This document shows positions 1 to 8,120 of a stretch of 64,000 nt of DNA, piece by piece; position 1 is the stretch's first letter, and each line of letters starts with the position of its first letter. The notes under the pieces are model-generated. The model was not told where the DNA came from. It saw only the letters and a program-made list of their open reading frames with translations, and did no database searches. The position numbers were made by a program, and so were the translations under genes. Origin of the DNA: UBA1444 sp964521625 (GTDB lineage: Bacteria > Bacillota > Negativicutes > UBA1444). Where the stretch lies: contig CAZFSM010000010.1 in NCBI GenBank assembly GCA_964521625.1, positions 1 through 64,000 on the forward strand. Reading direction: 5' to 3'.

Positions 1-429
1 CTGATGTTTATTTTGACTTATGTGGTCAACCACACCAAGGTAGGCAAGGCCATGCGGGCCGTATCTTTTGATACGGACGCCGCGCGTCTGATGGGAATCA
101 ATGTGGACCGGATCATTTCCTTCACGTTTGCGATCGGTTCAAGCTTGGCGGCTGCAGCGGGGATATTGGTCGGGATTTATTACAACTCGATCGATCCTTT
201 AATGGGAATCATGCCAGGCCTAAAAGCTTTTGTCGCGGCTGTGCTTGGCGGTATCGGCGTAATCCCAGGGGCAATGGTCGGCGGAATTTTGCTCGGAGTG
301 ATCGAAGCGCTGGTCAGTGGCTTTTTGTCCTCCACGTTCCGCGATGCGGCAGCCTTTATCATTCTGATCGTAATTCTTTTGTTTAGACCGGCCGGATTGT
401 TTGGTAAGAACATCCGGGAGAAAGTGTAG
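1..429 (+). CDS. livH: LivH-type branched-chain amino acid ABC permease (3' part)
   Basis: Inner-membrane permease of a high-affinity branched-chain amino acid (Leu/Ile/Val) ABC importer; the 5' part lies outside the window. About 142 C-terminal residues are seen. They contain the family pattern of a basic cytoplasmic loop (VGKAMRAVS, AARLMGIN) followed by hydrophobic helices and a PAGLFG tail. It is followed 11 bp later by livM and then livG and livF, the canonical liv order. The periplasmic binding protein is not in the window. Confidence 0.93.
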   Translation: MMFILTYVVNHTKVGKAMRAVSFDTDAARLMGINVDRIISFTFAIGSSLAAAAGILVGIYYNSIDPLMGIMPGLKAFVAAVLGGIGVIPGAMVGGILLGVIEALVSGFLSSTFRDAAAFIILIVILLFRPAGLFGKNIREKV

Positions 430-440
430 GTGAGGTTGCG

Positions 441-1403
441 ATGAGGACAAAGGTTAAACGCGATTTGCTCGGGGTTGTGGGAAGCATTGCCCTATATGCA
501 ATCCTGATGGCGCTGATTGAAAGCGAATTCATTGGCGCGTTCTGGCAATTGAATATCGTGCTGATTTGCATCAATATCATCTTGGCAGTAAGTTTGAACT
601 TGATTACCGGTTTTACCGGTCAGTTTTCGATTGGTCATGCTGGATTCATGGCAGTAGGCGCCTACATGTCGGCGGTATTCACCGTCAAGCTGGGATTGCC
701 CTATATTTCAGGGATACTGGCCGGAGCCGGCGCGGCAGCAATACTTGGCTTCGCCATCGGCTTGCCGACACTGCGACTCAAAGGCGACTACCTGGCGATT
801 GCCACACTCGGTCTGGGTGAAATCATTCGAATCACGATTCTGAATATTCCTTATGTCGGCGGTGCTTCCGGGTTGATGGGGATTCCCCGTTATACGTCGT
901 TTACCTGGGCATTTTTGCTGATGGTTATTACCGTATTGTTTATCAAAAACTTCATCAACTCCAGTCATGGTCGGGCGTGTATCTCGATCCGTGAGAATGA
1001 AATAGCGGCGGAAGCGATGGGTGTGGACACAACCAAATACAAGGTCATTGCATTCACAATCGGCGCCGCATTCGCCGGTGTGGCCGGAGGCCTGTTTTCC
1101 CACTACTTTTACATCGCCCATCCGGCCTCGTTTACCTTTATGAAATCGTTTGACATTTTGACGATGGTAGTGCTCGGCGGCATGGGAAGTATTACCGGCT
1201 CCATCACTACCGCGATCCTGTTGACATACCTTTCCGCTGAACTGGCGAGTTATCCAGAATGGCGCATGGTCATTTATGCATTATTGTTGATTGTGTTGAT
1301 GATTTATCGTCCACAGGGACTGTTTGGCAATAAAGAGCTTAGTTTAAAAATGTTCAGCCGAATCCTGGGAGGTGACAAACGTGGCGCTACTCAAAATAAA
1401 TAA
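441..1403 (+). CDS. livM: LivM-type branched-chain amino acid ABC permease
   Basis: Second membrane-spanning subunit of the branched-chain amino acid importer, 320 aa, about the usual length. It is highly hydrophobic and has the LivM block SLNLITGFTGQFSIGHAGF near residue 55 and the cytoplasmic GVDTTKYK loop that contacts the ATPases. It ends with a YRPQGLFG motif like the one ending LivH. The ATG is preceded by a weak GAGG site. Its 3' end overlaps livG, so translation is probably coupled. Confidence 0.95.
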   Translation: MRTKVKRDLLGVVGSIALYAILMALIESEFIGAFWQLNIVLICINIILAVSLNLITGFTGQFSIGHAGFMAVGAYMSAVFTVKLGLPYISGILAGAGAAAILGFAIGLPTLRLKGDYLAIATLGLGEIIRITILNIPYVGGASGLMGIPRYTSFTWAFLLMVITVLFIKNFINSSHGRACISIRENEIAAEAMGVDTTKYKVIAFTIGAAFAGVAGGLFSHYFYIAHPASFTFMKSFDILTMVVLGGMGSITGSITTAILLTYLSAELASYPEWRMVIYALLLIVLMIYRPQGLFGNKELSLKMFSRILGGDKRGATQNK

Positions 1404-2148
1404 GTTAACCAAAGAGTTCGGCGGACTCAAAGCGGTTGCCAACTTCAACATCGAAATTAATGAAGGTGAACTGATCGGCCTGATTGGACCGAATGGCGCC
1501 GGAAAAACTACCGCCTTTAACTTGATGACTGGCGTTTACGAACCGACTTCCGGTGAAATGACGTTTGACGGCAAAAGTTTGTTGGGGTTGAAACCCTATG
1601 AAGTGACCCAGCGAGGAATCGCCCGTACGTTTCAGAACATTCGCCTATTTTCGGATCTATCGGTATTGGACAATGTTAAAATTGCTTATCATTTTCATGT
1701 GAAATACGGACTACTTGAGTCGGTCACACGGCTCGGCCGCTATTATTCCGAGGAAGATACCATCGAGCAAAAGGCGCTGGAATGTCTGAAAATGTTCAAA
1801 CTGGATGATCGACGCGACGAAATTGCCAAGAACCTTCCCTACGGTGAGCAACGCCGACTGGAAATTGCCCGCGCGTTGGCGGCGCAGCCCAAATTGCTGT
1901 TGCTCGACGAACCGGCGGCCGGGATGAATCCGCAGGAAACCCATGAGTTGATGGAGATGATTCGATGGATTCGCGATGAGCTTAAACTGACCATTCTACT
2001 GATTGAACATGACATGAGCCTGGTTATGGGTGTATGCGAGCGAATTTATGTTCTGGATTACGGCAGCATTATCGCCGAAGGAACTCCCGCGGAAATTCGA
2101 AATAATCCCTGTGTTATCGAGGCATACCTCGGTGAGGAGGTTTGTTGA
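1381..2148 (+). CDS. livG: LivG-type branched-chain amino acid ABC ATPase
   Basis: Cytoplasmic ATPase of the liv importer. A GTG at 1381 is chosen over the in-frame GTG at 1372 because GGGAGG at 1368-1372 would overlap the earlier codon and is well spaced for the later one. From this start the protein is 255 aa. It shows Walker A GPNGAGKT (residues 36-43), a YGEQRRLE signature loop, Walker B LLLLDEP and the switch His in LIEHDM. It overlaps livM by 23 bp and livF by 1 bp. Confidence 0.95.
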   Translation: MALLKINKLTKEFGGLKAVANFNIEINEGELIGLIGPNGAGKTTAFNLMTGVYEPTSGEMTFDGKSLLGLKPYEVTQRGIARTFQNIRLFSDLSVLDNVKIAYHFHVKYGLLESVTRLGRYYSEEDTIEQKALECLKMFKLDDRRDEIAKNLPYGEQRRLEIARALAAQPKLLLLDEPAAGMNPQETHELMEMIRWIRDELKLTILLIEHDMSLVMGVCERIYVLDYGSIIAEGTPAEIRNNPCVIEAYLGEEVC

Positions 2149-2852
2149 TGCTTAAGGTCGAAAACATTAATGTATATTATGGTGCGATTCATGCGCTCAA
2201 AGGAATCAGCGTCGATGTCAAGGAAGGCGAAATTGTTACGCTGATTGGTGCCAACGGCGCAGGCAAGAGTACGATCCTGCGAACCATTTCTGGGTTACTG
2301 CGAACCAAGAGCGGCAATATCTTGTTTGAAGGAAACTCGGTTGCCTCGATGGCGGCGGAGGAGATTGTCAAAAAAGGCATTAGCCAAGTGCCAGAGGGCC
2401 GTAGAATTTTCGCCAACATGACGGTGGAAGAAAACTTGGAGTTGGGCGCTTATATCCGTAGCGACAAAGCCGGTATTCGCAAGGATATCAAGAAGGTGTT
2501 CGAACGCTTTCCCCGGTTGGGTGAACGCCGAACTCAAGTCGCCGGGACCCTGTCCGGCGGTGAACAGCAGATGCTGGCCATCGGACGAGGCCTGATGAGT
2601 CAACCCAGGCTGTTGCTGCTTGATGAACCGTCAATGGGCTTGGCGCCGCTGCTGGTTAAAGAAATTTTCTCGATTATTAAAGAGATCAACGCTAGCGGGA
2701 CCACGATTCTACTAGTGGAGCAAAACGCGAATATGGCGCTTTCGATAGCGCATCAAGCTTATGTTCTGGAAACAGGCAGGATCATCTTATCGGGCCCGGC
2801 CAAAGAACTGGCGGAAAGCGAAGAGGTCCGCAAAGCCTATTTGGGCGGATAA
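2148..2852 (+). CDS. livF: LivF-type branched-chain amino acid ABC ATPase
   Basis: Second ATPase of the liv importer, 234 aa from the ATG at 2148, which overlaps the livG stop (TGATG) and follows a GAGGAGG site. Walker A GANGAGKS is at residues 34-41. The signature LSGGEQQ, Walker B LLLLDEPSMGL and the LVEQNA switch region are all present. A TTG at 2142 is in frame but lies too close to the ribosome site. This is the last gene of the liv operon visible here. Confidence 0.95.
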   Translation: MLKVENINVYYGAIHALKGISVDVKEGEIVTLIGANGAGKSTILRTISGLLRTKSGNILFEGNSVASMAAEEIVKKGISQVPEGRRIFANMTVEENLELGAYIRSDKAGIRKDIKKVFERFPRLGERRTQVAGTLSGGEQQMLAIGRGLMSQPRLLLLDEPSMGLAPLLVKEIFSIIKEINASGTTILLVEQNANMALSIAHQAYVLETGRIILSGPAKELAESEEVRKAYLGG

Positions 2853-2887
2853 AGCAATACTATTCAAACTGAAAGGGGCGAAGAAAA

Positions 2888-3532
2888 ATGTTTGTTGTAA
2901 AGCGAATGACTCCCAACCCCAAAGTGATTGAATCGACCGCAACCATAGCTGATGCATCAGAAATGATGAGAAAGAACAAGATCCGGCGACTGCCGGTAGT
3001 GGATGACGGACGCCTGGTGGGCATCGTAACCGATCGCGACCTCCGGTCCGTATCACCGTCGCCCGCAACAACATTGTCGATATTTGAATTGAACTATTTG
3101 CTGGGAAAGATGCATGTAAAAGATATTCTGCACAAAGACGTGGTTACGATCGATGTCGGCGCCACGATTGAAGAAGCTGCGCTAACCATGTCGAATCATC
3201 ACATCGCCGGCCTCGTCGTGGTTGATGTCATCGGTACGGTCGTCGGAATTATCACCGAAACCGACATTTTCAACAGCTTTGTCGAAGTCATGGGGCTAAA
3301 AGAAGGGAAAATCCGTTTCACATTCAGCGTATCAGACCAGGTTGGTGTTTTGCATGAAATCACCGGCGTGTTCAAAGACCTAAACATCAATATCAGCAGT
3401 CTGGCCAGCTACACAACCGATGCAGGACCCGGCGAACTGATCATTCGCTTTAATACTCAAGACACCAAGCAACTGATCGAAAAATTGACCGCAATCGGCT
3501 ATCCTCCCCAACACACGGTGCAAATCGGTTAA
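2888..3532 (+). CDS. CBS-domain pair plus ACT domain protein (AcuB-like)
   Basis: Soluble protein of 214 aa, probably a sensor of adenine nucleotides and of an amino acid or small ligand. Two CBS repeats occupy about residues 1-140 (RRLPVVDDGRLVGIVTDRDL, then AGLVVVDVIGTVVGIITETD). An ACT domain follows (about 142-210; VLHEITGVFKDLNINISS). AcuB-type proteins share this architecture. It starts 35 bp after livF with AAAGGGG upstream and could be co-transcribed, but its partner is not evident. A strong terminator follows. Confidence 0.85.
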   Translation: MFVVKRMTPNPKVIESTATIADASEMMRKNKIRRLPVVDDGRLVGIVTDRDLRSVSPSPATTLSIFELNYLLGKMHVKDILHKDVVTIDVGATIEEAALTMSNHHIAGLVVVDVIGTVVGIITETDIFNSFVEVMGLKEGKIRFTFSVSDQVGVLHEITGVFKDLNINISSLASYTTDAGPGELIIRFNTQDTKQLIEKLTAIGYPPQHTVQIG

Positions 3533-3557
3533 CCACAGATTGGCGACAGGATTTCCA

Positions 3558-3589
3558 AAAGCAGGTTCGCTTGAACCTGCTTTTTTTTT
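3558..3589 (+). terminator. Rho-independent terminator after CBS-ACT gene
   Basis: An 11-bp stem (AAAGCAGGTTC/GAACCTGCTTT) with a GCTT loop followed by a run of T. It separates the liv/CBS-ACT unit from the selenium operon. Confidence 0.93.
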
Positions 3590-3617
3590 GCGAACAGGAC
3601 CGGAAGTGTTGTACAAT
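3588..3617 (+). promoter_or_regulatory. Candidate sigma-A promoter of selD operon
   Basis: TTGCGA (3588-3593) and TACAAT (3612-3617) are separated by 18 bp, just after the upstream terminator and about 50 bp before selD. The -35 box is imperfect, so this is a prediction. Confidence 0.5.
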
Positions 3618-3666
3618 AAGAAACAGATTAGGACTTGCGTAACGAGCGGGAAGGAGGTCGTCCGGC

Positions 3667-4692
3667 ATGAAACTCACAGACTTCACCAAACGCGGCGGGT
3701 GAGCTGCTAAAATAGGGCCGGGCGCCCTGTCCGACGTATTGGCAAAATTGCCGAAAATTCATGACCCTCGGGTGTTGATTGGGATCGATACTTCCGATGA
3801 TGCCGGCGTATACCTGCTCAACGAAGAAACAGCGCTGATCCAGACTCTGGACTTTTTCACACCCATCGTGGACGATCCCTATTTGTTTGGACAGATTGCG
3901 GCAGCGAATAGTTTGAGCGACGTGTACGCCATGGGCGGAAAACCGGTTACCGCAATGAATATCGTCACCTTCCCTGTTTGTAAGCTGTCGGCTGATGTTT
4001 TGCTGGCGATTCTCAGCGGCGGGCAACAAAAAATTGCCGAAGCTGGCGCCGTAATGGTCGGCGGGCATACGATCGACGATGATGAGCCCAAGTATGGGCT
4101 TAGTGTAACCGGAATTGTTCACCCCTCAAAAATATTAGCCAACGCAGGGGCACAACCCGGTGATGCATTGATCCTAACTAAGGCCATCGGGACCGGTGTG
4201 CTTTATACTGCCATGCGGGCTGACCTGTTTCCCGCCGGCGTCGCCGCCGCGGCTCAAAGCATGGCGCAACTGAATCGTTATTCGGCGGAAATCATGGCCC
4301 ATTATCCGGTGCATGCTTGTACCGACATCACCGGGTTTGGTTTGTTAGGTCATGCTTATGAAATGGCTGCTGCCAGCGAAGTCGATTTCGAACTGAACAG
4401 TTCGATGGTCCCTCTTTTGCCGGAAGCAACAGAAGCGGCGGGAATGGGTTTGGTTCCGGCCGGTGCTTACGCCAACCGTGAATATTTGACTTCGATTGAG
4501 TTTTGCCCTACGGTGCCTGTCGCACTGCAAGCTTTGCTGTTTGACCCTCAAACCTCCGGCGGTTTGCTGATCAGTTTGCCAGCTGATCAGGTGGATGCTG
4601 CCCTGCAAGATATACGGGCTGCGGGATCTTCAGTTGCTGCATGCATCGGCAAGGTGAACCGTAAAGGAAAGGGGCGTATCGATGTCTATTGA
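3667..4692 (+). CDS. selD: Selenide, water dikinase (SelD), itself a selenoprotein
   Basis: Makes selenophosphate from selenide and ATP, the selenium donor for selenocysteine and selenouridine. Ordinary ORF calling would start at 3739 and lose the catalytic N-terminus. Upstream in the same frame is ATG 3667 with AAGGAGG at 3651-3657, then MKLTDFTKRGG, a TGA codon at 3700-3702, then AAKIGPG. This matches the SelD N-terminus, with TGA (codon 12) at the catalytic Cys/Sec position and the essential Lys at codon 15. Read through, the protein is 341 aa, normal for the family. The second Cys often seen two residues after Sec is Ala here. The 3' end overlaps yedF. Confidence 0.93.
3700..3730 (+). promoter_or_regulatory. 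Sec UGA codon and candidate bacterial SECIS hairpin of selD
   Basis: Downstream of the TGA at 3700-3702 is a 7-bp stem, 3712-3718 pairing with 3724-3730 (core AGGGC/GCCCT, one U-G pair), closing a CGGGC loop at 3719-3723. The loop begins 16 nt after the UGA and has G as its second base. As I recall, bacterial SECIS models require a small apical loop with G in the first two positions, 16-37 nt from the UGA, and this fits. Confidence 0.75.
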
Positions 4693-5296
4693 AACAAAGA
4701 CAAACCGAACGGAACTCGATTGTAGGGGACTAGCTTGCCCGCAACCGGTAATTTTGACCAAGAAGGCGTTGGAGCTATTACCTGCAGAACTAACGGTGCT
4801 GGTGGATAACCTGGCGGCGAAAGAAAATGTAGCCAAATTTGCCGCAGCTAACGGATATGGTGTGAGTATCGAAAGCATTGGGGGGCTGTTTCAGGTGCGA
4901 TTGGTCGGCGGGGCTGTCGCTGTATCCTCTGTATCAAAGCCAATGGCTCTGCCGGTGAGTGACGCTGCCATGTTTTTGATTACACGTAATACATTAGGTA
5001 GCGGTAGCGATGAACTGGGGGCAATTTTGATGAAATCGTTTTTTGTTTCTTTACTGGAACTGCCACACCCCCCCGGGGCAGTTATGCTGTTGAATAGTGG
5101 TGTATATCTGGCTACCGAAAGTTCACCAGTGCTGGCTGCACTGCAGGAACTGTCGCAACGCGGAGTTTCTGTCATGGTCTGCGGCACCTGCCTTGATTAT
5201 TTTTCACTCAAGGAGAAACTGGCGGTCGGCAGCGTAACGAACATGTATTCAATATTGATGGAGCTAACAGGACCTGGGCGCACGATTACCTTATGA
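4682..5296 (+). CDS. yedF: YedF-type selenium metabolism protein (TusA-like plus DsrE-like)
   Basis: A 204-aa two-domain protein. The N-terminal TusA/SirA-like domain (about residues 8-80) has the LDCRGLACPQPV motif with its CPxP cysteine. A DsrE/DsrF-like domain follows from about residue 98 (MFLITRNTLGSGSDELG) and has a second Cys pair region VMVCGTCLDY. This architecture matches the selenium-metabolism YedF family, thought to handle sulfur or selenium. It overlaps selD by 11 bp and the next gene by ATGA, so the three are one operon. Confidence 0.88.
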   Translation: MSIETKTNRTELDCRGLACPQPVILTKKALELLPAELTVLVDNLAAKENVAKFAAANGYGVSIESIGGLFQVRLVGGAVAVSSVSKPMALPVSDAAMFLITRNTLGSGSDELGAILMKSFFVSLLELPHPPGAVMLLNSGVYLATESSPVLAALQELSQRGVSVMVCGTCLDYFSLKEKLAVGSVTNMYSILMELTGPGRTITL

Positions 5297-5541
5297 ACCG
5301 ACTCATCGTTTTTGAATCGATTCATCAGGCGCTGCATGCCGAAAAAACTTTGTGCCAAGCCAAGCTGTGTTTCGAACTATACCCAACCCCGCGTGAAATT
5401 TCGGCCAGTTGCGGGCAAAGTATCCTATTGGCGGAAACGGATGTAGTAACAGCAATTGAAATTATTTCCCGGGAAATAATAAACTATCGCGGAGTGTATG
5501 CCGCAGATTTTCAACAGCGGATTTTCGAAAAACTGGATTAA
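5293..5541 (+). CDS. DUF3343 protein, putative Se/S carrier
   Basis: An 82-aa cytoplasmic protein that starts on the ATGA overlap with yedF. It matches the DUF3343 pattern: FESIHQALHAEKTL, then LYPTPREISASCG with a conserved Cys, then a short alpha/beta C-terminus. Members often sit next to selD and yedF and are guessed to carry reactive sulfur or selenium to the sulfurtransferase or to SelD. That role is inferred from context, not shown by this sequence. Confidence 0.8.
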   Translation: MNRLIVFESIHQALHAEKTLCQAKLCFELYPTPREISASCGQSILLAETDVVTAIEIISREIINYRGVYAADFQQRIFEKLD

Positions 5542-5569
5542 CGGCAACAGTTGAAGGAAGGGATCTTAA

Positions 5570-5770
5570 ATGCCGCTAAAACTGGAAATGGGCGATGTCG
5601 CCAAAATGAAAAAGGCGCACCCTTGCGGCTCGGATCGCTGGGAAATAGTCCGCACCGGCATGGATATCGGCATAAAATGCCTGGGTTGCGGTCGCCGCGT
5701 GATGGTGCCGCGACCGAAATTTGAGAAAGCGATCAAATCGATGGAACCGAAAAAGGAGAAGCAAGAATGA
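5570..5770 (+). CDS. DUF951 protein
   Basis: A 66-aa conserved small protein with the DUF951 features: a basic HPCGS..W.I.RTG block, the KCLGCGRRV zinc-knuckle-like CxxC and a VPRPKFE.AIK tail. The function is unknown, though the basic surface suggests nucleic-acid or ribosome binding. GAAGGAAGGG precedes the ATG. It overlaps ychF by 4 bp, a linkage common in Firmicutes. Confidence 0.85.
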   Translation: MPLKLEMGDVAKMKKAHPCGSDRWEIVRTGMDIGIKCLGCGRRVMVPRPKFEKAIKSMEPKKEKQE

Positions 5771-6873
5771 GTACATCCCTGGAAGTTGGTATTGTTGGGC
5801 TACCCAATGTTGGTAAAAGCACTTTGTTTAATGCAATAACCAAAGCCGGCGCCGAAGCGGCAAACTACCCGTTCTGTACGATCGAGCCGAATGTCGGAAT
5901 TGTTGAAGTGCCGGATGAACGGCTCTGGGTTTTGTCCAAGATGTTTAATCCGCAAAAAACAACAGCGACCGCAATGAAATTCGTCGACATTGCCGGCCTC
6001 GTCAAAGGAGCGTCCACAGGCGAAGGCCTTGGCAACAAATTCTTGGCCCACATCCGTGAAGTTGATGCCGTACTGCAGGTCGTGCGATGTTTTGTCGATC
6101 CCAACGTCACCCATGTTGAAGGCGGCATCGATCCGATTCGTGACATCGAGATCATCAACACCGAACTGTGTCTGGCAGACATTGAGACGGTGGAAAAGCG
6201 GATTGGTAAATCGGGACGACTGTTGAAAAGTGGTGACAAAAAAATTCTCGGCGAACTCGATTTGTTGAAAAAAGTGCTGAATGACTTGTCCAATGGCAAA
6301 CCGGTGCGTCGGCAGGGGCTGTCCGAAGAAGATATTGAATCACTGCGCGATATGAATCTGCTGACGCTGAAACCGATCATGTATGCGGCGAATGTTGGCG
6401 AAGATGAAGTCGGCGAAGGCGTGGACAATGCCGGGGTTGAAATTATCCGGCAGTACAGCCGGGAAGAAAATTCGGAAGTTGTTGTGATCTCTGCCCGGAT
6501 CGAAGCGGAAATCGCCGAACTGGACGCAGAAGAAGCCGCCACATTTCTGGCTGACATGGGCTTGCCGGAAAGTGGGTTGACGCAACTGATCAAAGCGGCC
6601 TATAAGCTTTTGGGACTGATGCATTTCTTTACAGCCGGCGAGCCGGAAGTCAGAGCCTGGACAATAAGGCGCGGCACCAAGGCGCCGCAGGCGGCAGGAA
6701 AAATCCACACAGATATCGAACGCGGCTTTATCCGGGCTGAAATTGTCAGTTTTGACGACCTGGTTGCCTGCGGCAGTCAGCCAGCAGCCCGTGAAAAAGG
6801 CCTGGTCCGGCTGGAAGGCAAAGAATATATAATGAAAGACGGCGACGTGGTTTATTTCCGATTTAATGTATAA
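5767..6873 (+). CDS. ychF: Ribosome-associated ATPase/GTPase YchF (Obg family)
   Basis: A 368-aa universally conserved P-loop NTPase with preference for ATP, linked to ribosome and stress functions. The G1 motif GLPNVGKST lies at about residues 10-18, G3 is DIAGLVKGAS, a coiled-coil insertion covers about 125-200, and the C-terminal TGS-like domain has TWTIRRGTKAPQAAGKIH and ends KDGDVVYFRFNV. Length and ends are typical. It is translationally coupled to DUF951. Confidence 0.96.
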   Translation: MSTSLEVGIVGLPNVGKSTLFNAITKAGAEAANYPFCTIEPNVGIVEVPDERLWVLSKMFNPQKTTATAMKFVDIAGLVKGASTGEGLGNKFLAHIREVDAVLQVVRCFVDPNVTHVEGGIDPIRDIEIINTELCLADIETVEKRIGKSGRLLKSGDKKILGELDLLKKVLNDLSNGKPVRRQGLSEEDIESLRDMNLLTLKPIMYAANVGEDEVGEGVDNAGVEIIRQYSREENSEVVVISARIEAEIAELDAEEAATFLADMGLPESGLTQLIKAAYKLLGLMHFFTAGEPEVRAWTIRRGTKAPQAAGKIHTDIERGFIRAEIVSFDDLVACGSQPAAREKGLVRLEGKEYIMKDGDVVYFRFNV

Positions 6874-6888
6874 CAATAAAGTTTAGGC

Positions 6889-6917
6889 TTGCTTTCGTGT
6901 AATGGTTGTTATAAAAT
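6889..6917 (+). promoter_or_regulatory. Candidate promoter of the rpsF operon
   Basis: TTGCTT (6889-6894) and TAAAAT (6912-6917) are spaced 17 bp apart in the gap after ychF. They are reasonable sigma-A boxes upstream of the ribosomal protein leader. Confidence 0.45.
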
Positions 6918-6931
6918 AAATAAGCCTGAAC

Positions 6932-6974
6932 ACTCGGGCATTTACTCCCCTGCCCCCAAAAGGGGGCCGATAGT
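6932..6974 (+). promoter_or_regulatory. Candidate S6:S18-binding leader of rpsF
   Basis: The rpsF leader contains a CCCCC-AAAA-GGGGG hairpin (6953-6957 with 6962-6966). A CCG triplet directly follows (6967-6969), flanked by bases that can pair ACTCGG (6932-6937) with CCG..AGT. A CCG beside a hairpin is the hallmark of the S6:S18 autoregulatory motif found before rpsF in many bacteria. The match is by eye only. Confidence 0.4.
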
Positions 6975-6995
6975 CCAAAGGAGGAGGTGAACCTG

Positions 6996-7280
6996 TTGAA
7001 AAAGTATGAACTCGTATTCATCATCAAACCGATGGAAGAAGAAGCACTGCAAGCGGTCATTGCCAAGTTTGAAGCGATGGTGACAAACAATGGCGGTGTG
7101 ATGGAAAAAATCGACCGCTGGGGCAAACGTCGCCTGGCCTACCTGGTAAAAGATTTTACCGAAGGCTACTACTGCATCTTCCACTTCACCGGCACACCTG
7201 CGACGGTTGCTGAGCTGAATCGCGTGATGAAGATTACCGACGACATCTTGCGGCACATGATCGTAAAAGAAGATGAATAG
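6996..7280 (+). CDS. rpsF: 30S ribosomal protein S6
   Basis: A 94-aa small-subunit protein that pairs with S18. TTG 6996 is preferred because it gives the usual MKKYELVFIIKP start and lies about 8 nt after GGAGGAGG (6980-6987). The longer GTG start at 6987 would overlap that site. The sequence covers the complete family (GGVMEKIDRWGKRRLAY, LRHMIVKEDE). It is the first gene of rpsF-ssb-rpsR. Confidence 0.96.
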   Translation: MKKYELVFIIKPMEEEALQAVIAKFEAMVTNNGGVMEKIDRWGKRRLAYLVKDFTEGYYCIFHFTGTPATVAELNRVMKITDDILRHMIVKEDE

Positions 7281-7296
7281 TCGGGAGGCCTGAACC

Positions 7297-7710
7297 ATGA
7301 ACAAGGTGTTTTTATTGGGAAGATTGGTGCGTGATCCGGAAATACGGACAACGCAAAGCGGCAAGATGGTCACGTCGTTTACCCTGGCCGTTGATCGGTT
7401 TGGTGGCGGCAAAGACAATACCGACTTTATTTCCATCGTAACATGGGAAAAGTTGGCGGAGGTCTGCGGCAACAACTTGTCCAAAGGACAGCGCGCCATG
7501 GTCGAAGGGCGTCTGCAAATCCGCAGTTTCGAAGGCAAAGATGGCCAAAAGCGCTGGGTTACCGAGATTATTGCCCAGGCTGTGGAGTTTTTGGATCGCC
7601 GAGCTGCCGGAACAGCTGGTGGTAGTCCAGTTGCAGAAAACAATGTTTCGCACGACGCGGCAGCTCAGTTCGGTCACGATGTGGCGCCGGATGATGAGAT
7701 TCCATTCTGA
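7297..7710 (+). CDS. ssb: Single-stranded DNA-binding protein
   Basis: A 137-aa homotetrameric ssDNA-binding protein. The OB fold covers residues 1-105 (MNKVFLLGRLVRDPEIR, FISIVTWEKLAE, GRLQIRSFEGKDGQKRW). A short flexible linker and the acidic DDEIPF tail follow; that tail is the usual docking site for replication and repair partners. A GGGAGG site precedes the ATG. It lies between rpsF and rpsR as in most Firmicutes. Confidence 0.96.
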   Translation: MNKVFLLGRLVRDPEIRTTQSGKMVTSFTLAVDRFGGGKDNTDFISIVTWEKLAEVCGNNLSKGQRAMVEGRLQIRSFEGKDGQKRWVTEIIAQAVEFLDRRAAGTAGGSPVAENNVSHDAAAQFGHDVAPDDEIPF

Positions 7711-7730
7711 TGTAAGGAGGGTTCAACATA

Positions 7731-7961
7731 GTGAGACGGGAAAAAGGAAGAAGACCCCGCAAAAAAGTTTGCAGCTTCTGTGTGGACAAGATCGAGTCCA
7801 TTAACTATAAAGAAATCGGCCGCTTGCAACGCTATGTCAGCGAACGGGGCAAAATTCTCCCCCGCCGGATTTCCGGCAATTGCGCTAAACATCAGCGCCA
7901 AGTGACACTCGCCGTCAAACGGGCTCGCAGTATTGCGCTTCTGCCTTTCACGACGGAATAA
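7731..7961 (+). CDS. rpsR: 30S ribosomal protein S18
   Basis: A 76-aa small-subunit protein starting at GTG 7731 after AAGGAGG (7714-7720). It keeps the S18 motifs KKVCSFCVDK, INYKEIGRLQRYVSERGKILPRR and the conserved C-terminal block ISGNCAKHQRQV...RSIALLPFT. The Cys pair CSFC resembles the zinc-type form of S18. It is the last gene of the operon and is followed by a terminator. Confidence 0.96.
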   Translation: MRREKGRRPRKKVCSFCVDKIESINYKEIGRLQRYVSERGKILPRRISGNCAKHQRQVTLAVKRARSIALLPFTTE

Positions 7962-7987
7962 GACGAAACGCAGGCACACGCGACAAT

Positions 7988-8024
7988 AAAATGAGAGGCC
8001 GTTTTCGGTCGCTCATTTTTTTTT
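7988..8024 (+). terminator. Terminator after rpsR
   Basis: AAAATGAG (7988-7995) pairs with CTCATTTT (8012-8019) around an inner CCG-TTTT-CGG hairpin, followed by a run of T. Confidence 0.88.
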
Positions 8025-8120
8025 CAATCGGAACTGGCAAACATGGATCACTACAACGCAGCAGGAAACTTGCCCTTAGGTTGCGAATTCTTCCGTTAGT
8101 GAAATGAATGAGGTGAACCG

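Noticed and set aside
3739..4692. SelD starting at the first sense-only ATG/TTG after the TGA
   Set aside because: This loses the catalytic N-terminus; the upstream frame with TGA as Sec has a proper ribosome site and matches the family.
5865..6593. Long minus-strand ORF (242 codons) opposite ychF
   Set aside because: It is antisense to a strongly conserved gene, Ser/Arg-rich and without a ribosome site: a shadow frame. The same applies to other antisense frames such as those opposite the FAD gene, the RND pump and DUF2207.
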